A stretch of DNA of 24,288 nt from an uncultured Collinsella sp. (GCA_905213265.1 CAJMHR010000035.1:1-24288), one strand, 5' to 3'. Shown: positions 15,987 to 24,203, counted from the first letter of the stretch. Notes: a model not told the origin generated them from the sequence alone. A program made the numbers and translations.

Positions 15987-16837
15987 ATGGCAAACGGATT
16001 GCTTTTGCGGCTTCGCGAGCGTGAGCTCAGCGCGAGCCCGGCGGAACGCAATGTCATCGCATATGTAAGCGCTCATCCGCACGAGGTGGTCGGGCTGTCC
16101 GTCCGCGGTCTTGCCGATGTCACGTTCTCCTCGCCCTCGAGCATTTTGCGCTTTTGCAAGCGTTTGGGTTTTGCGGGCTACAAGGAGTTCCAGCGCGAAC
16201 TGATTGCCGAGCTGGCGCTCTTAGGTGACAAGAAAGACGTAGCCCTCGAGGACATCTCCATGGATGACAGCGTCGAACGTATCGTGGGGAAGGTGATGAA
16301 AAGCAACGTGCGCACGATCGAGGCGACGGCGCGAACGCTCGATTACACCGTCTTGGAGCGATGCGCGGCCCGTCTTAAGCGGGCACGCGCGGTCAATCTG
16401 TTCGGTATTGGTGCCTCTCGTTTGGTCGCGCACGACCGGCGCAAAAGCTCATGCGTGTCGACAAAGAGTGCCATCTGTACGACGACTGGCATGATCAGCT
16501 CTTATGTGCCAAGAACATGCATGAGGGCGATATGGCAATCGCCTTTAGCTACTCGGGCTTGACGCAAGAGGTGCTGGACTGCACCGCCGAGGCTCAACGT
16601 CACAACTGTCCCGTTGTGGCCGTTACCAAAGTAGATGGATCATCCAATCTTGCCACCATGGCCGATGCCGTGCTCGGCGTCGCTGCGAGTGAACCCTTGG
16701 TCCGCAGCGGTGCCATGGCTTCGCGTATGGCCCAGCTTATGGTTGTCGATGCCCTGTACGCTGCTTACGTTGCCAGCGACTACGAACGGGCGACGCATGT
16801 CATAAAGCAAAACTACATCGAGAAACAGGAAAGATGA
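15987..16837 (+). pseudogene. murR: RpiR/MurR family transcriptional regulator, broken by a one-base frameshift
   Basis: The RpiR family pairs an N-terminal helix-turn-helix with a C-terminal SIS sugar-phosphate-binding domain. The first frame (from 15987) encodes the HTH, with LADVTFSSPSSILRFCKRLGFAGYKEFQ (about 42-69), and the start of the SIS domain, VNLFGIGASRLVAHD. At 16437-16438 the homology jumps: the frame that continues reads AQKLMRVDKECHLYDDW from 16439 and runs to TGA at 16835-16837 with the rest of the SIS domain (DMAIAFSYSGLTQEVLD). Loss of a single base in one codon between GAC and GCG explains this. With it restored, the protein would have about 283 residues, normal for the family. 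Position before murQ suggests MurR, sensing MurNAc-6-phosphate. Either a real mutation or a sequencing error. Confidence 0.85.
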
Positions 16838-16847
16838 GGTGAATGAA

Positions 16848-17771
<924 letters not shown>

Positions 17772-17828
17772 GTGCGCGGCGTGAGCTGATATGACATCCA
17801 GACGAGATACCCAATACAAGGAGGAGTT

Positions 17829-19259
17829 ATGACGAACAAAGAGCTGGCTCAAAAGCTGCTGGACCTTTTGGGCGGTAAAGACAACGTGCTCGCAAACGCG
17901 GCGTGCATGACGCGCCTGCGCGTGACCGTCAAAGACACGGGTAACGTCGACACGGAGGGTATTAAGGCGCTCGACGGCGTGATGGGCCTGGTCGAGGACG
18001 ACACGATGCAGATCGTGCTGGGTCCGGGCAAGGTGAATAAGGTGCTCGAGGAGTTCTCCAAGCTCACCGGCCTTGCGAAAGGCGTTGCTGACGAGAGCGT
18101 GGTTGATGCTGCGGCCACAAACAAGGCCGCGCAGAAGGCCAAGTACGAGTCTAAGCCGGTTCAGGCCTTCCTCAAGAAGATTTCCAATGTCTTCGTCGCC
18201 CTGCTTCCCGGCATCATTGCGGCTGGCCTCATCAACGGTATCTGCAACGTCATTAACGTTTCGACGGCAGGCGCGCTTGCAGGCGAGTGGTGGTACCAGG
18301 GCATTCGTTCCATGGGCTGGGCCCTGTTTGCCTATCTGCCCATCTTGGTGGGCTATAACGCGGCACGTGAGTTTGGTGGCTCCGCTGCGCTGGGCGGCAT
18401 CGCCGGCACGATGTGCATCGCCAACAGTGCCATGCCCCTGCTTGCGCCTGGCGCGGCTGATCCTGCCACTGCCATTCTGCTGCCGCTCACCAGTGCGCAG
18501 TACAACCCCGCAGCGGGCGGCATGATCGCGGCTCTCATCGCTGGCGCATTTTTTGCCTGGATGGAGCGTCAGATTCGCAAGGTTATGCCCAACGCACTCG
18601 ACACGTTCTTGTCCCCGCTGCTGGTGCTCATCATCGGCGCCTTTGCTCTGATGCTCGTCATCCAGCCGGTTGGCGCATGGCTGACGACTGCCATCTTTAG
18701 CGTTTTGACCTTTATCTTCGAGAAGCTGGGCGTCCTGGGCGGCTATATCCTGTCGGCAGGCTTCTTGCCGCTGGTGTCCGTCGGCCTGCATCAGGCGCTC
18801 ACGCCGATTCACGCTATGCTCAACGATCCCGACGGCGCTACCAAGGGTATCAATTACCTGCTTCCCATCCTTATGATGGCTGGCGGCGGCCAGGTCGGTG
18901 CCGGTTTGGCGCTGTACTTTAAGACCAAGAACGCCAAGCTCAAGAAGTACGTCGCAGAGTCCATTCCCGTTGGAATCCTGGGTGTGGGCGAGCCTCTGAT
19001 GTATGCTGTTACGCTGCCGCTCGTTCGTCCGTTTGTGACGGCCTGCCTGGGTGCCGGATTTGGCGGCGCGCTCGCGGCGCTGCTTCACATCGGCACGGTT
19101 TCTCAGGGCGTTTCCGGTCTGTTTGGCCTGCTGATCGTCGTTCCTGGCCAGCAGCTCGGCTACGTTGCCGCTATGCTGCTTGCCTATGCCGCCGGCTTTG
19201 TCCTGACGTGGTTCTTTGGCGTCGACGAGCAGAAGATCAACGAGTTCTTTGGCGAGTAG
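17829..19259 (+). CDS. murP: PTS transporter subunit EIIBC, MurNAc type
   Basis: Imports and phosphorylates its sugar at the membrane. 476 residues. EIIB spans about 1-85 with the phosphocysteine in NAACMTRLRV (C26). EIIC spans about 108-470 and has about ten hydrophobic segments. Its landmarks include VALLPGIIAAGLINGICNVI, GLHQALTPIHAML (about 317-329) and GVGEPLMYAVTLPL in place of the usual GITEP active-site loop. There is no EIIA domain, so a general EIIA must supply phosphate. The assignment to MurNAc, or the MurNAc-GlcNAc disaccharide as in Staphylococcus, comes from its place between murQ and mupG; sequence alone would also fit other glucose-superfamily beta-glucoside or sucrose carriers. 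AAGGAGGAG precedes the ATG. Confidence 0.88.
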   Translation: MTNKELAQKLLDLLGGKDNVLANAACMTRLRVTVKDTGNVDTEGIKALDGVMGLVEDDTMQIVLGPGKVNKVLEEFSKLTGLAKGVADESVVDAAATNKAAQKAKYESKPVQAFLKKISNVFVALLPGIIAAGLINGICNVINVSTAGALAGEWWYQGIRSMGWALFAYLPILVGYNAAREFGGSAALGGIAGTMCIANSAMPLLAPGAADPATAILLPLTSAQYNPAAGGMIAALIAGAFFAWMERQIRKVMPNALDTFLSPLLVLIIGAFALMLVIQPVGAWLTTAIFSVLTFIFEKLGVLGGYILSAGFLPLVSVGLHQALTPIHAMLNDPDGATKGINYLLPILMMAGGGQVGAGLALYFKTKNAKLKKYVAESIPVGILGVGEPLMYAVTLPLVRPFVTACLGAGFGGALAALLHIGTVSQGVSGLFGLLIVVPGQQLGYVAAMLLAYAAGFVLTWFFGVDEQKINEFFGE

Positions 19260-19326
19260 TTTGATATCGCGAGCCGTGTTGCTCGGGGTTCGCGGCGCGC
19301 GGCAGATTTCTTGATGTTATGGTTGT

Positions 19327-19360
19327 GCCGGCGGGGCTAGCTGCTCCGCCGGCCTTTTTT
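19327..19360 (+). terminator. Rho-independent terminator between murP and mupG
   Basis: Stem GCCGGCGG with CCGCCGGC, extended by GC pairs, then a run of six or seven T that directly joins the AAAGGAG ribosome-binding site of the next gene. It would reduce mupG expression relative to murQ and murP unless read through. Confidence 0.85.
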
Positions 19361-19376
19361 AAAGGAGCGTTGAAGC

Positions 19377-20429
19377 GTGAAAACGGGTATTTCAATTTAT
19401 CTTTCCAGCCCTTTGCAGGATATTGAGCGGACGATTGAGCGTGGCGCCGCGGCGGGTGCGCGCTACGCGTTCACCTCGCTGCATATTCCCGAGGATGGGG
19501 GAGCGGCGTATGCCGATAAGGTCCGTCATGTGCTGTCGCTGCTTTCCGCCCGCGGCATTGCGCTCATTGCCGATGTGGGGCCTCGCACGTGCGATTTGCT
19601 CGGGCTTGAGCGCATCGAGGACCTGCGCGATCTGGGGTTGGAATACCTTCGTTTGGACTATGGCTTTAGCGCCCAGCGGGTCGCGGAGCTGTCCGGTGTA
19701 TTTCACATTGTGGTCAATGCATCGACGGTGAGTTCTGATGAAATCGCATCGTGGCGTGAGGCCGGTGCCGATGTGACTCGTTTTGCCGCCTGCCACAATT
19801 TTTACCCCAAGCCTTATACCGGTTTAGCTCTGGAGGACATTGCTCGGGTGAATCTTCGTCTTGCGGCGCTTGGATTCGAAATCATGGCTTTTGTGCCGGG
19901 TGATGCTAACGTTCGCGGGCCGGTATTCGAGGGACTGCCGACGGTCGAGGCGCAGCGCGGTCGCGCGTCAAAGGTTGCCCTCAATATGCTTGAGCTTGCA
20001 CATGGCGCCGATTGCGACATTGTGTTGGTCGGCGACCCCGATCTTTCCGATGCGGGCTGGGCGCAGTTTGCTCAAGTTTCCGCCGGATACGTGGACCTGC
20101 AATGCGAGCTTGAGCTCAGTTATGCCTATGTGCGCGGGCAGATTCATCACGACCGGCCCGACTCGAGTGTCCTCATCTTTAGGTCTCAGGAGTCACGTAC
20201 GAAGCTTAAGCCGGATTCCGTGCCGACGGATGCCGGAGCCGGCCTGCCGCGAAAGGCGGGGTCGATCGCTGTGAGCAATAGCGGATATGGGCGCTACGAA
20301 GGCGAGCTTGAGATTGCGCGGGTCGATCTTCCCGGTGACGAGCGCATGAACGTTGCGGGCCATATCACGCCCGAGGCAATGGAACTGCTGCCGTTTATCA
20401 AGCGCGGATTCGGGGTACGGTTCGTTTAA
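19377..20429 (+). CDS. mupG: 6-phospho-N-acetylmuramidase (DUF871/MupG)
   Basis: MupG splits the PTS product MurNAc-6-phosphate-GlcNAc into MurNAc-6-phosphate, the murQ substrate, and GlcNAc. 350 residues, the normal length. The N-terminal TIM-barrel part begins KTGISIYLSSP and has FTSLHIPED (32-40), IADVGPRTC (64-72) and LRLDYGFS (91-98). The highly conserved HNFYPKPYTGL (140-150) is also present. The C-terminal small beta domain (about 245-350) contains NSGYGRYEGELEIA. GTG at 19377 is preceded by AAAGGAG ten bases upstream. Family membership is clear. Its location with murQ and murP supports the role, known from Staphylococcus aureus, where the same four genes form one operon. Confidence 0.92.
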   Translation: MKTGISIYLSSPLQDIERTIERGAAAGARYAFTSLHIPEDGGAAYADKVRHVLSLLSARGIALIADVGPRTCDLLGLERIEDLRDLGLEYLRLDYGFSAQRVAELSGVFHIVVNASTVSSDEIASWREAGADVTRFAACHNFYPKPYTGLALEDIARVNLRLAALGFEIMAFVPGDANVRGPVFEGLPTVEAQRGRASKVALNMLELAHGADCDIVLVGDPDLSDAGWAQFAQVSAGYVDLQCELELSYAYVRGQIHHDRPDSSVLIFRSQESRTKLKPDSVPTDAGAGLPRKAGSIAVSNSGYGRYEGELEIARVDLPGDERMNVAGHITPEAMELLPFIKRGFGVRFV

Positions 20430-20446
20430 CGTGTGACCCGCGGGCT

Positions 20447-20452
20447 ACAATT
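20447..20452 (+). promoter_or_regulatory. Candidate -10 box of the ArsC/Spx-like gene
   Basis: TACAAT in the context GGGCTACAAT. No convincing -35 lies at the right distance. GGAGG (20511-20515) is the ribosome-binding site of the next gene. Confidence 0.35.
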
Positions 20453-20521
20453 GGCCCATCATACGAAGGCGCCTCGTGTGGCGTGTGCCTGCGTTGGCCG
20501 ATCTATATTCGGAGGATTCCC

Positions 20522-20881
20522 ATGACTGTACTGTTTGTTGAATATCCCAAGTGCTCGACCTGTAAGAAGGCCAAGGCATGGCTGGACGAACATGGGGTAG
20601 AGTATATCGATCGCGATATCGTTTTGGACAATCCCACGGCTGATGAGCTTGCGACCTGGATTGCTCGTTCGGGGCTGCCGGTGCGGCGCTTCTTTAATTC
20701 GTCGGGCATGAAATATCGAGAGCTGGGCCTGAAGGCGCGTCTGGATGCGGGCATGACGGATCGGGAGTGCTACGAGCTGCTGGCGACCGACGGCATGCTG
20801 GTCAAGCGTCCGCTGCTGGTGGGCGACGACTTTGCGATTCCCGGCTTTAGGGAAGCGGCTTGGGCCGAGGCGTTGCTGTAG
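20522..20881 (+). CDS. ArsC/Spx/YffB family thioredoxin-fold protein
   Basis: 119 residues, the usual size for the family. The N-terminal thioredoxin-like strand is followed by the redox motif PKCSTCKKA (CxxC, residues about 10-13). The family helical insert with the LPVRRFFNSSGMKYRELGL segment (about 52-70) and the end LVKRPLLVGDDFAIPGFREAAW match the ArsC/Spx superfamily. Members include arsenate reductases and the RNA-polymerase-binding stress regulator Spx. The CxxC and the lack of an arsenic operon nearby leave both open, and I do not assign a symbol. GGAGG lies six bases before the ATG. Stand-alone gene; downstream is a repeat array. Confidence 0.88.
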   Translation: MTVLFVEYPKCSTCKKAKAWLDEHGVEYIDRDIVLDNPTADELATWIARSGLPVRRFFNSSGMKYRELGLKARLDAGMTDRECYELLATDGMLVKRPLLVGDDFAIPGFREAAWAEALL

Positions 20882-20886
20882 CGGCT

Positions 20887-21072
20887 GCGGAAAGTGCGAC
20901 CCGGAATTCGCTTCCAGAATGGGATGCGCTTTCCCAAAGTGGCCGGTTGCGGAAAGCACGTCCCATTCTGAGCTTCGATTGTGGGACACGGTTTCCGGTT
21001 GAGGGCTCGACGGGAAAGTGGGGACCAGTTTGAGCTTGAAATCTGGGACGCACTTTCCGCCGGCGGGCCTGC
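20887..21072. repeat. Three tandem degenerate 62-bp units of alternating inverted 14-mers
   Basis: Six copies of a 14-mer with consensus GGGACGCACTTTCC alternate in orientation. Inverted copies start at 20889, 20951 and 21013; direct copies at 20921, 20983 and 21045. Each series steps by exactly 62 bases. Units 20887-20948, 20949-21010 and 21011-21072 also share a central GCTT motif. Each unit can fold into a hairpin (GGAAAG...TCCC with GGGA...TTTCC). There is no ORF. Spacing and degeneracy do not fit a CRISPR array. Confidence 0.75.
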
Positions 21073-21077
21073 CCCAG

Positions 21078-21488
21078 TCAGTCCGCCAGCTGTGCCCATT
21101 CGTGCGGATCGTAGACCTTTACGTGTTTGTTGGGCTTGCCGCTCCAGTACTCCTCGTCCATAAAGGGCAGATATGCCTGAACGCCGGGGCAGATAAAGGG
21201 AATCCGCTGCTGTTGCAGTCGCTCGCGCTGGCGCTGCTCCAGGTGCGCCTCGGATATGACGGTCGGCATGCCGGACAGCTCGACGAGGCTTGCCTGGATT
21301 CGCTTAAGGTCGGGGAGTCCCGCGTGCCATGACATCCGCATGATTAAAAAGGATGCACGGCGGTATTTTGCCTGCACCACAGTAATGGCGGGGCGTAACG
21401 TGGGGTGAATTTTGTCCCGTTCGGGCCAAAGGTCGGCAGTGATCTCGAGGCCCAGGGTCTCCCATAGGTAATCAAGCTCTTCGTCCAT
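21078..21488 (-). CDS. Probably truncated MarR/winged-helix-type regulator (N-terminal part only)
   Basis: 136 residues. The segment VVQAKYRRASFLIMRMSWHAG, then LVELSGMPTVISEAHLEQRQRERL, then RIPFICPGVQAYLPFMDEEYW resembles the N-terminal domain of a class of Firmicutes/Actinobacteria proteins annotated as MarR or helix-turn-helix regulators. In those, as I recall them, a C-terminal winged helix of about 100-150 residues follows. Here a stop comes 24 residues after the conserved part, so the DNA-binding half seems missing. The 3' end lies just beside the 62-bp array, which may mark the break. The start ATG at 21488 has only GAGG four bases upstream. It ends in TGA, unlike its intact neighbours. 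The family call is from memory and moderate. Confidence 0.55.
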   Translation of the reverse strand: MDEELDYLWETLGLEITADLWPERDKIHPTLRPAITVVQAKYRRASFLIMRMSWHAGLPDLKRIQASLVELSGMPTVISEAHLEQRQRERLQQQRIPFICPGVQAYLPFMDEEYWSGKPNKHVKVYDPHEWAQLAD

Positions 21489-21691
21489 GGCGCCTCGATA
21501 TCTACGCGATCATTGATACTTCGATTGTGTTGCCTGGTGCTATCGTTTTCACGGTAGAATCTGCCAACGGTTGACGGCTACCGCTCACGGCGTTTTGCCC
21601 TTCGTGTACAGCGGTTGGCTTCACAGGTCCTTCACGGGTTGGACTAAATTAGGCCAATTTGACTGAATTTCAAAAAAGTCAAAATTGGGGC
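21489..21691. other. Intergenic region before the tRNA genes
   Basis: No gene is seen. TAGAAT (21555-21560) resembles a -10 box with TTGCCT 19 bases further up. An inverted repeat CCAATTTGACT (21654-21664) and AGTCAAAATTGG (21677-21688, one extra A) lies just upstream of the tRNA promoter and may be a terminator remnant or a protein-binding site. Confidence 0.4.
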
Positions 21692-21720
21692 TTGCGTCAC
21701 GGCGAGACTTCCCGTATATT
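21692..21720 (+). promoter_or_regulatory. Promoter of the tRNA-Gln/tRNA-Glu unit
   Basis: TTGCGT (21692-21697), a 17-base spacer and TATATT (21715-21720), followed about 44 bases later by the first tRNA. Confidence 0.65.
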
Positions 21721-21764
21721 TCTTTCTTGCGCAAAGGCACAGCCGAGCGCAGCGATGCAGTCAT

Positions 21765-21838
21765 TGGGATGTCGTCTAATGGCAGGACAGCGGATTCTGG
21801 TTCCGTCAATGGGGGTTCGACTCCCTCCATCCCAGCCA
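21765..21838 (+). tRNA. tRNA-Gln (anticodon CUG)
   Basis: Acceptor TGGGATG pairs with CATCCCA. The anticodon arm GCGGA-TTCTGGT-TCCGT places CTG at the anticodon. The T-loop GTTCGACTC is present, and the discriminator G is followed by an encoded CCA. It reads CAG, the favoured Gln codon here. Confidence 0.93.
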
Positions 21839-21855
21839 TTGCATTTGCTACATAT

Positions 21856-21932
21856 GGCCCGTTCGTCTAGCGGTTTAGGACGCCGCCCTCTCAAGGCGGA
21901 GATCACCAGTTCGAATCTGGTACGGGCTACCA
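21856..21932 (+). tRNA. tRNA-Glu (anticodon CUC)
   Basis: Acceptor GGCCCGT pairs with ACGGGCT (one G-U). The anticodon arm CCGCC-CTCTCAA-GGCGG gives anticodon CTC. The T-loop GTTCGAATC is standard, and CCA is encoded at 21930-21932. It is cotranscribed with tRNA-Gln 17 bases upstream and reads GAG, the favoured Glu codon. Confidence 0.93.
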
Positions 21933-21942
21933 AAATTGAACG

Positions 21943-21970
21943 CCCGGGCCTCGTAAGAGACCCGGGTTTT
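21943..21970 (+). terminator. Rho-independent terminator of the tRNA unit
   Basis: CCCGGG (21943-21948) pairs with CCCGGG (21961-21966), with CTC/GAG inside and a GTAA loop, then TTTT. Confidence 0.75.
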
Positions 21971-22026
21971 GTGTATTGACCGTATATACGGCGCCTGCCG
22001 TGTTTCGCTCAGATCGAGGAGTAGCC

Positions 22027-22944
22027 ATGGATCTGCCCATCAGCTTGCAAGACATCACGTATGCCGAGAACTATCTGGCGCAGGGCGACCTGGCTACGGC
22101 GACGCCGCTGCTGGAGCGTCTGGTGGAGCTCGCCGAGGAGTATATTGATGCTGAGTGCAAGACGGAGGAGAAGCGTCAATACTTTAGCTTCGATAGCAAG
22201 TTTGAGCGCTTGGCCTATCGCCGCGTGGAGAAGGATCCGCGCGAGCTCGTGCAGGTCGAGGTGCCGTTTGACCGCCTGTACTCTGATATGGCGTTTGCCT
22301 ACATTCGCCAGCAGGATTATGTGAGCGCTCGTAATGCCCTGATGCAGGCTGTGCGTTGGGACCCCATGAACTGCAACTATCGCTTGGATTTGGCCGAGCT
22401 GTTCCGCGCACTCGAGGACAAGCAGGAATGGGCATCGCTCTCGTTCTCGGTGCTGGAGCGTGCAAGCGATGGCAAGTGCGCCGCCCGCGCTTACGCCAAT
22501 CTAGGCCAGTACTTCTTGGAGCCCGAGACCGAGAACGTTTCGGCTGCCGTGGGCTGCGCGCGTCTGGCGCTGCGCCTGGCGCCCAACGATGCGCATACGA
22601 CGCGCCTGCTCAACAAGATCCATACCACCTATCCGGATGCCGCCGATGAGAGCGACGAGCACGTGATGGGTGAACTGGCCCTGCAAGGCGTTCCGACCTC
22701 GCCTTCGGCCGAGATTGCCATCTGCCTGATTATGTGCGCGACCGATGCTGCAAGCGACGGCGACAAGCAGGAGGCGACGCGCCTGACGGTGCGTGCTCGC
22801 GACTTGGTGGGCGAGGAGGCCTGCGCGGCGATTATTAAACTGGTGCGCGAGAGCGATGCCGAGCTCAATGCCGAGCGCAAGGCAAAGCGCGAGACTGCGG
22901 GCTCAAACGCCGATGGAGCCAAGGGGGCCGGCGATGCCCAGTAA
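22027..22944 (+). CDS. TPR-repeat protein of unknown function
   Basis: 305 residues, all-helical appearance. Tetratricopeptide-like helix pairs are visible at about 14-38 (AENYLAQGDLATATPLLERLVELAEEY), 90-120 (SDMAFAYIRQQDYVSARNALMQAVRWDP) and 165-200 (RAYANLGQYF...AVGCARLALRLAP). The C-terminus (about 270-305) is charged and Ala/Gly-rich. There is no signal peptide or membrane segment, so it is probably a cytosolic scaffold; partners are unknown. The ATG at 22027 has GAGGAG five bases before it; upstream codons of the same frame run into the tRNA terminator. It overlaps smpB by 11 bases, so the two are cotranslated. A 12-bp palindrome CCGTATATACGG (21980-21991) lies 35 bases upstream. Confidence 0.8.
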   Translation: MDLPISLQDITYAENYLAQGDLATATPLLERLVELAEEYIDAECKTEEKRQYFSFDSKFERLAYRRVEKDPRELVQVEVPFDRLYSDMAFAYIRQQDYVSARNALMQAVRWDPMNCNYRLDLAELFRALEDKQEWASLSFSVLERASDGKCAARAYANLGQYFLEPETENVSAAVGCARLALRLAPNDAHTTRLLNKIHTTYPDAADESDEHVMGELALQGVPTSPSAEIAICLIMCATDAASDGDKQEATRLTVRARDLVGEEACAAIIKLVRESDAELNAERKAKRETAGSNADGAKGAGDAQ

Positions 22945-23404
22945 GCGCGAGCGCAAACTCATTTCCAAGAATCGCTCGGCACATCACGAGTACTTTATCG
23001 ATGAGACGTTTGAGTGCGGTATTGAGCTGAGCGGCACCGAGGTCAAGTCGATTCGCGAGCGCGCCTGCCAGATCACCGATACCTTCGCGCTGATCCGCGG
23101 CGGGGAGTGCTGGCTCGTCGGCCTGCATATCCACCCTTATAGCCATGGTGGCGTGTGGAATCGCGATCCCGACCGTCGGCGTCGTCTGCTGCTGCACCGC
23201 AAGGAGATTGACTTTCTTGACGGCAAACTTCGCAACCGTGGTTATGCGCTGGTTCCGTTGGAGCTCTACTTTAATACCGACGGCCGCGTAAAGCTGCTGC
23301 TGGGTCTAGGTCGCGGCAAGAAGCTCTACGACAAGCGCGAGGACATGGCCAAGCGTGATGTCCAACGCGAGATCGACCGCGCCCTTAAGGAACGCAACCG
23401 CTAG
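22934..23404 (+). CDS. smpB: SsrA-binding protein SmpB
   Basis: Binds tmRNA and delivers it to stalled ribosomes for trans-translation. 156 residues, the usual size. Visible conserved segments: KLISKNRSAHHEYFIDETFECGIELSGTEVKSIRERACQITDTFA (10-54), containing the oligonucleotide-binding fold with the invariant GTEVKSIR. The middle contains HIHPYSHGG. The C-terminal tail is basic, KKLYDKREDMAKRDVQREIDRAL, and becomes helical in the ribosome. The ATG at 22934 lies inside the end of the TPR gene, with GGGGG upstream. ssrA itself is not in the window. A 67-bp repeat and then a terminator follow. Confidence 0.96.
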   Translation: MPSKRERKLISKNRSAHHEYFIDETFECGIELSGTEVKSIRERACQITDTFALIRGGECWLVGLHIHPYSHGGVWNRDPDRRRRLLLHRKEIDFLDGKLRNRGYALVPLELYFNTDGRVKLLLGLGRGKKLYDKREDMAKRDVQREIDRALKERNR

Positions 23405-23416
23405 GCACTCTGTATA

Positions 23417-23483
23417 AGTTGCGGTGGAATACGGACTGTTTTGCCTGTTTGAGGGACTATTCAGTCCCTATTTCACCGCAACT
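23417..23483. repeat. 67-bp inverted-repeat element, copy C
   Basis: Same length and ends as the copies at 8643 and 9504. The left arm starts AGTTGCGGTGGAATA (one change) and the right arm is identical to that of copy B (CAGTCCCTATTTCACCG and so on). The inner part shares GGACTGTTTTGCC with copy A. It lies 12 bases after smpB, in its 3' untranslated region. Confidence 0.87.
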
Positions 23484-23525
23484 GTGGGTGTCTCATCTTT
23501 CTTACTGTTCTGACACATATGTCTC

Positions 23526-23560
23526 AAAGGCGGCGTCCGTTATGGGTGCCGCCTTTTTTT
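23526..23560 (+). terminator. Rho-independent terminator of the TPR-smpB unit
   Basis: Stem AAAGGCGGC with GCCGCCTTT, then seven T in all. Ideal intrinsic terminator. A weak promoter for the next gene (TTGTGG at 23559, TTCAAT at 23583) may overlap its end. Confidence 0.88.
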
Positions 23561-23611
23561 GTGGGTACATACATCCATGAGGTTCAATTCTGGGTTAGGG
23601 GAGTGATCGTT

Positions 23612-24115
23612 ATGGACAAAACTGCGTTCTTTACGATGCCGAGCGGCCTGTATGTGGTGAGTGCCGCGGCCGACGGGCTGCGTGCCGGCTGCGTTATCAA
23701 CACAGCGGTGCAGGTGACATCCGCCCCGGCGCGCATCTCGGTTGCCGTGAACAAGGAAAATGTCACGTCCGGCGTAATCGCATCGGCTAAGGCTTTTGCG
23801 CTGACCGTGATTGACCAGACCGCCGACATGCTCTATATCGGCAACTTTGGCTTCCGCACCAGCAGCGATTACGACAAGTTTGCCAAGTACGAGACCCACG
23901 AGACCGCGCTGGGCATGCCCTATGTGCCCGAGCACGCGGCGGCGCTGTTTAGCTGCCGTCTGATTGATGCCGTGGATGTGGGCACGCACCTGCTCTTTAT
24001 CGGTGAGGTCGAAGATGCCGAGCGTCTGAGCGGCGAGGCCCCGCTGACCTATGACTACTACCACAAGGTGTTAAAGGGCAAGACGCCGCCCAAGGCTTCG
24101 TCGTATCAAGGCTAG
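23612..24115 (+). CDS. Flavin reductase-like (FMN-binding) domain protein
   Basis: 167 residues. The N-terminal MPSGLYVVSAAADGLRAGCVINTAVQVTSAPARISVAVNKEN (9-50) is the typical start of the flavin reductase/flavoredoxin fold, and LFSCRLIDAVDVGTHLLFIGEVEDAERL (about 111-138) is its conserved second half. Such proteins bind FMN and pass electrons. In anaerobes they are often fused to or neighbours of rubredoxin, and here a rubredoxin-like gene begins 88 bases downstream. GGGGAG lies eight bases before the ATG; upstream in-frame codons run through the terminator and are not used. The electron donor and physiological substrate are not deducible; oxygen or peroxide detoxification is plausible. Confidence 0.87.
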   Translation: MDKTAFFTMPSGLYVVSAAADGLRAGCVINTAVQVTSAPARISVAVNKENVTSGVIASAKAFALTVIDQTADMLYIGNFGFRTSSDYDKFAKYETHETALGMPYVPEHAAALFSCRLIDAVDVGTHLLFIGEVEDAERLSGEAPLTYDYYHKVLKGKTPPKASSYQG

Positions 24116-24130
24116 AAATGTTCTAAAAAT

Positions 24131-24171
24131 ACTTGCATTATATTATTGAGAATATATACTAATAAGCAAGT
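24131..24171 (+). promoter_or_regulatory. Promoter with palindromic operator candidate before the rubredoxin-like gene
   Basis: TTGCAT (24133-24138), a 16-base spacer and TATACT (24155-24160) form a good promoter in an AT-rich island. It is framed by ACTTGC (24131-24136) and its complement GCAAGT (24166-24171), with an inner TATATT-ATTGAG-AATATA inverted repeat. The inner motif resembles Fur/PerR-type boxes loosely. Regulation by metal or peroxide is only inferred. Confidence 0.5.
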
Positions 24172-24203
24172 ACACCAGCAGTCACGTTCGAGAGGAAAAC
24201 ATC

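Noticed and set aside
20887..21072. CRISPR array
   Set aside because: The units are degenerate, alternate in orientation, number only three, have no unique spacers of constant type, and no cas genes are near.
21765..21932. tRNA genes as an integration site of a mobile element
   Set aside because: No integrase and no duplicated tRNA 3' end are found in the window.
23519..23611. N-terminal extension of the flavin reductase-like protein
   Set aside because: It would run through the smpB terminator; the ATG at 23612 has a ribosome-binding site and starts the domain.
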